Positions 59,286 through 64,000 of a stretch of DNA of 64,000 nt are shown one piece after another (the stretch's first letter is position 1; every line of letters begins with the position of its first letter). The position numbers were made by a program, and so were the translations under genes. Below the pieces are notes generated by a model. The model searched no databases, was not told where the DNA came from, and saw nothing but the letters and a program-made list of their open reading frames with translations. The DNA comes from Thunnus maccoyii (lineage: Eukaryota; Chordata; Actinopteri; Scombriformes; Scombridae), in contig NC_056552.1 in NCBI RefSeq assembly GCF_910596095.1, positions 15,697,111 through 15,761,110 on the forward strand, in the 5' to 3' direction.

Positions 59286-59509
59286 AGCTATAAAAAGAAC
59301 AGGACGCAACCAGAGACAGCTCGTGACATTCAGAGAGACTGGAGCTGGAGTAACGTGGTGGTGAGCAGCCAGTGAAAGGGCAAAGAGTGTTTCAGTGACT
59401 AGTAGAGAAAGCAACAGAGTGAGGGACAGAGAAGATGGGAGGTATAGGGAAAAGACAAGACATATGAAGATGAGAGTGAAGTAGATGAGAATGAAGTATA
59501 GCACAAAAT

Positions 59510-59523
59510 AGATAGATAGATAA

Positions 59524-59556
<33 letters not shown>
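59510..59556. repeat. (GATA)n microsatellite
   Basis: About 47 bases of GATA/TAGA tetranucleotides with one interruption, upstream of aldoa. Confidence 0.95.
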
Positions 59557-61427
59557 GAACATTTCCCAGAAATATTTGAATGAGGGAATTAGCTTCACTT
59601 TGACGTCAGCGTCCGCTATAAAATTATGCATATTCCATTCACATACTGGCACCCTGTAGATTCTAGTTTTAAGCATTTTTTCAGCTTTATATTGTGACAA
59701 ATAGAAGCATAGATCTTATAGATAGCCTAGCATAAATAGCATAGATCTTAGATATTGAAGTGTCAGTTAATTTAGAATTTGCTGTCTCAACAGTAAAGAG
59801 CATCTCAGCACCCAGAGGTCATTTGAAAACGTATCTAGAGGAAGATAACTCTGAAGTGCGGTGTATATAGTATGTACTAACAGCACGCACACACGCACAC
59901 ACTCTCACACAGAGGCTTGCAGAGCATGTGACAACACTGCTAACCTGCCCTTAGAAATCCAATCCAGACATCAACACAGTGTGCTGATCCTTGACCTTTT
60001 GATGACCTTTCTCAATCCTCTTTGCTTGGCATTAAAGGGTCAACTGGCAAGCTTTGCAAAGGTTGCACAAGCACACTGTCAAGTTGCACAACGCCTTATA
60101 TATCAGTTTAATTTTCTTACTCAGATTGCTCACCAGAAAACACAAGTCACACCGTGTGAAAGGATGTGAAATTTTGCACCATACATGGTCAGAGCATTGG
60201 GTTTTTAGGGTTGAGGTAATTCACTGGTATGCAGTAGCAGCAAAAGAGGCTCAATTCCTTAAGTGGCCTCAGTGAGACAATGTGCATAGTTGTGATAAGA
60301 AGAAGAAGAAAAAAACTTTTTTCCAGATGAAGTTGTGATGAAACTAATTAATGAAGAAGAATGAGATTCTGATATAGCAGACTTTTATTTGTTTCCTTAG
60401 ATAGGTGAAATACCTGTGGCACTGTAACACAAAACTTTAGAGTCATTGTACATATAGTAGGTACCTCCAAAAAACATCTATAATGTTTTTAAATGTCAAA
60501 AATACAAATAAACAGCCAACAATAGAGACAAAGTTATTTATCAGATATTGAATCCAATTATGATCCACCAACTCATGCTGTCTGCCTCTATATGGCACAC
60601 TACGCCGATGCACGCAGATGGGATGAGAGCACAGAGGAAGTCCAGCAGGAAAGGAGAAATGGACCTTTTTTAGATTTTTTCCTTCATGAGACGGATTGTC
60701 TAAACAGTGCATTTGAAGGTGTTTATCTGCCCATGGTGAAGTTGGACCACATAGTAAAACTTGGTGTGTTTGTAATATGAAATTTAAACTTCCTCTCTCC
60801 TTGGCTGATGTCAGAAGGAAATCAAAGACATCAACAGCACTGTTGGAGAAGGGAACCATAAAAATATCTCAAGAAAAATGTGCCATTTGCGTTGGCATTT
60901 TCCATCACTTTAAAGTGATGAAAACTTGTTCAAGTCTGAAAACACTTTCGTGGTCTGAATAAAACCTCCTCACACTGGTATCTGACATCCTCTTGTTTTT
61001 TCTCAGTGACAAATGTAGTGCAATGCCTGCCAACAAGAGCTGTGGTTTGTGGTAAAGTTTTTTTTTTGCTATTTATCATTTTAATCATTATTCATCAGAC
61101 TTACATCAGAATGAGCATCAGTACCCAAAACATCATTCTGGGTTTAATCTAGTTTGTGTATAATATATATATATATGTATGTATGTATATGTGTATATAC
61201 AATGTGCTCACATACAACAGAAAGTGTTTGTCGACATTGTAACCCCTCCTACCCCCAAGGTTTTGGTTACCTTGGCTTTGAACACCTTATTGTTTCTGCA
61301 TTTTACTTTCGACATCTCCCTCCAAGTCATACTTTTAGTGCTTTTCATGGGAGTAACACAATGGACTGGAAAATATCTACAACATTATTCTTCTCAGGTG
61401 AGACAAAATGTGTGTGTGTGTGTGCGC

Positions 61428-61458
<31 letters not shown>

Positions 61459-62850
61459 GCGCAGATTTGTCTTTGTCTCAATCTACAAAATCCAACTTTA
61501 CTTAACTTTTAGGTCTCATGGTTCAGGAGCTCAGACAAAGTGCTTCATATGGCGCTAATTACACCTAAAAGACACACACATAAAGACAGACATCCTAAAT
61601 TATTATGTTTGAATTCAAATTGAATTGTTAATACTGCAACAGACATTACTCAGCTCTCGAAAGTTAACATGATAGCATTTGCTGAATGTATACAACTTGT
61701 GAAACATATCAGACACCAACACAACACATCCTACTTATCTATCTCACTCATCAGAAGGAAGCTGATGCAAATTTTCAACAGTTTTTATAGTACACTGTAT
61801 CTAATGTGACAAGTTGCCATGTAGGAGGGCAGTAACAAACTTCCTGCAAACCCCTTGGTGATATATATAATACATATATATGCTATATATATATTGCAGT
61901 ATGATCGAGACTGTGTAAAAACACAAAAGAACTGGATGACATGAACTAAATGATAGGTAACTATGAACAGGTTAACACTAACAAATAAAATCTACAATAT
62001 AGTATTTTCTGTAATTGTCTTCCTGAATCCATAAAAGCCACAGTAGAAAAAGCAGAACTTGAGGGTGATGATAAAATTATTATTATTTTTTTATGCATTT
62101 ACTGTTTTTTTTTGTTTTATTTTTGAAAGACTGTAACATTAAAAGTATAACATGATGTCATTTTAGAACATTTTGAAATTTAATGGCTACCAAAATTAAT
62201 TCATATGCATCTGCAAGTGTCTGCCTGAGGTTCAACAGATCCATTAAAGGAAGTTAACCATTTTTAAAGCTGTCGGCCATGAGTATATATTTTGTCAGAT
62301 GGTCAAAGAGTTTATACAACTTTGACCATCTTAGAAAAAAAGGTGAAAAGAAAGACCTTGTTTTTGCAACATTTAAACAAATATATCACTCAATGACAGG
62401 ATAACCCTTGATAAGGCAAATATAGATGCTGTGTGAAGTAGTGCACTGTGTCTTTATATTCAAGTCTTAGTATTTATCATGTATAGTAATTGAGTCACTA
62501 TGTTTAGAATTTAACTAGACTAGGTCAAAACCTAGTATATGGCTGGTGTATGGGTGTGCAAAATTGTGGCCAGTTTGTTACAGGGATAATCAGTGGTAGT
62601 GTCCGTAATGTGAATTCCTGGATATTATATATTCATCTGGAGGCTGTGGTGGAAATTATAAATGAAATTTTTGGCAGCATTGGGTTCAAATGGTATTTTA
62701 ATGCTGTTGTTCATCGTTTGTGGTGTGAAAACGTCAGAGAAATAAAAAGTGTGCGTCCTGGTATTAGTTCAATTAATTCAATTATAAAATCTAAAAGGGC
62801 GTCTCTGCTGGGCGTCTCTCCTGAGAGTCGATCACACTGGCGGTAGAGGA
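59557..62850. other. Stretch without recognised genes
   Basis: AT-rich DNA with a GT run merging into a long pure G run at 61409-61455 and short AT-dinucleotide runs near 61170 and 61870. Short open frames on both strands (for example 60443-60859) carry no domain signs. Confidence 0.5.
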
Positions 62851-62859
62851 GGAGACGCT

Positions 62860-63060
62860 GTTATGTGTCTGTTATGACTGACACATACAGCAGAAGTTCA
62901 GCCGACTTTTCTGTATTTCATGCCGCAGCTAGGGGCTCAGAGCAGGAAGCAGTCGCTCTGCGTCACGCTGCAGAAATGTCATTATTCCAGTAAAACACAG
63001 ACGGAGGAGGGGAAGGGGCGGGAGCGGGGCAGCCGGTTGGGGGAGGGGGGGCATATAAAC
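62860..63060 (+). promoter_or_regulatory. GC-rich promoter-like block with TATA
   Basis: A GC-rich island in AT-rich surroundings, with GGGGCGGG-type GC boxes around 63015-63035 and CATATAAAC at 63052-63060. No following exon is recognised inside the window. It could be the start of a plus-strand gene beyond the edge, or a distal control region of aldoa. Confidence 0.3.
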
Positions 63061-63539
63061 TGAAAGACACATGGTGTACATTTTGATTTATGGTATAAAG
63101 CTGCCATGTATTGTATTATGGAAGATAAACTGCCATCCAGACATACAGAGCTGATACAGATAATTATATGTATTGTATGTTTAAAACTGTGGAAAACAAT
63201 TTTGTACTGTAATACAACAAACTGTAATCGAAAGCATCACAGTAATTAAACAGATACTTGCTGACCTCAGGAGGAGGAGGAGTCTGGATAAATCTCAGTG
63301 CTTCCCCTGGATCATTTTGGATTTATGAACTGACAGCACTGAACTCTATGCACCTTATGGATGTTTTGCACTTTGGCACTGGTTGCACTTTATGTACTCT
63401 ATATGTAATTGTTACTTATTCTGAAATTCAATACAGATCTTTTAAAAATGTAATACTACTCCCGTGCGTGGGCGTGAGTGGAACAAGTAGGTCTATCTAC
63501 AGACTGGCAGTATCTACACAACACACCCACTTTACTACA

Positions 63540-64000
63540 TGACACACCCACTTGGTTAGGTTTGGGCATGAAGAGTGAGATGTTTAGGGTTAGGCCATGT
63601 TTGCACCTGGCATTAACATGTGTCTTGGGTGATCTGATCAAAAGTGGACAGCTCTAAGCACAGGTGTGAACTCACCCAAGACGCATTGAGGATGCATTGA
63701 GATCTGATGGCTTAGAGATCAGGGGGGCATGTCACGTAGTGAAGTGGGTGTGTTGTGTAGGTCTGCAAGACTGCAGATAAACCATGGATGTATTATAAGA
63801 GCTGGATACCGGACTAAAAATGGCACCCATTCAGTCCTATAGGAACTGCTCGGCTGGTGCATATGCCAAAAAAAGTTTCTAGCTTCTGGGTTTGCTTCTG
63901 TGTTGTGTGGCCCACTGAAAATGTGCAGTAGTGTTTCCTCCACTGACCCTGCCCAGGAGTTCCCGCTCGGGCCATAGACTTTATATTGTGATGATGTCAC
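63540..64000. repeat. Common fish interspersed repeats at the right edge
   Basis: 63590-63720 (ACCTGGCATTAACATGTGTCTT, then GACGCATTGAGGATGCATTGAGATC) and 63770-64000 (complement of ACAATATAAAGTCTATGG, and CCATGGATGTATTATAAGAG) resemble abundant non-autonomous DNA repeats seen in many teleost genomes. The open frame 63719-64000 (minus) is part of this repeat, not a gene. Class is from memory. Confidence 0.5.

Noticed and set aside
59118-59504. 128-residue minus-strand frame upstream of aldoa
   Set aside because: It overlaps the aldoa promoter and noncoding exon; low-complexity Leu/Ser/Thr sequence with no domain.
63719-64000. 93-residue open frame at the right edge
   Set aside because: The DNA matches a common fish interspersed repeat as remembered; no protein domain.

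Overview
The window is vertebrate nuclear DNA from a ray-finned fish, most likely a spiny-rayed (percomorph-type) teleost. Genes are split by GT-AG introns and end in AATAAA signals. The repeats are typical of fish: L2-type and I-clade LINEs, degenerate Tc1-like and hAT-like elements, and BEL/Pao LTR fossils. No bacterial, CRISPR or operon features were seen. All exon models below were spliced by hand and checked for reading phase, not aligned to a database.

Layout. 1-3.8 kb: the 5' third of eif3c (minus strand), running off the left edge, with an I-clade LINE inserted just upstream between a perfect 17-bp target duplication. 5.4-7.0 kb: one copy of an unnamed dispersed repeat whose second copy lies inverted at 36.6-37.8 kb. 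7.7-18.0 kb: a 13-exon immunoglobulin-superfamily gene whose single membrane segment sits in the middle of the protein. 19.7-25.9 kb: apobr (apolipoprotein B receptor-like), with one 3,690-base acidic exon. 27.5-34.3 kb: an unrecognised 1,020-residue Ser/Thr-rich protein behind a CCAAT/CCAAT/CHR-type promoter. 34.7-37.8 kb: LINE debris, a decayed copy of part of the apobr acidic exon, and the inverted repeat copy. 39.3-43.7 kb: a prostasin/testisin-like serine protease with a GPI-type tail and an altered S1 pocket. 44.3-54.0 kb: an hAT-like MITE carrying a tRNA-like segment, a forward LTR/gag fossil and an opposed BEL/Pao fossil. 55.0-59.2 kb: muscle-type aldolase (aldoa-like, minus strand), complete. 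59.5-64 kb: mostly featureless DNA, a GC-rich TATA-bearing block and common fish repeats at the edge.

The genes do not form one pathway. eif3c with apobr, and more loosely aldoa and a PRSS8-like protease, recalls human 16p11.2, so the block looks like conserved synteny with lineage-specific additions. The most unusual object is the immunoglobulin-superfamily gene. Its first half is a normal, heavily glycosylated V-C1-C1 ectodomain. Its second half, past the membrane segment, keeps Ig-like folds that have repeatedly lost the first disulfide cysteine and most N-glycosylation sites, as expected if it is a cytosolic Ig tail.
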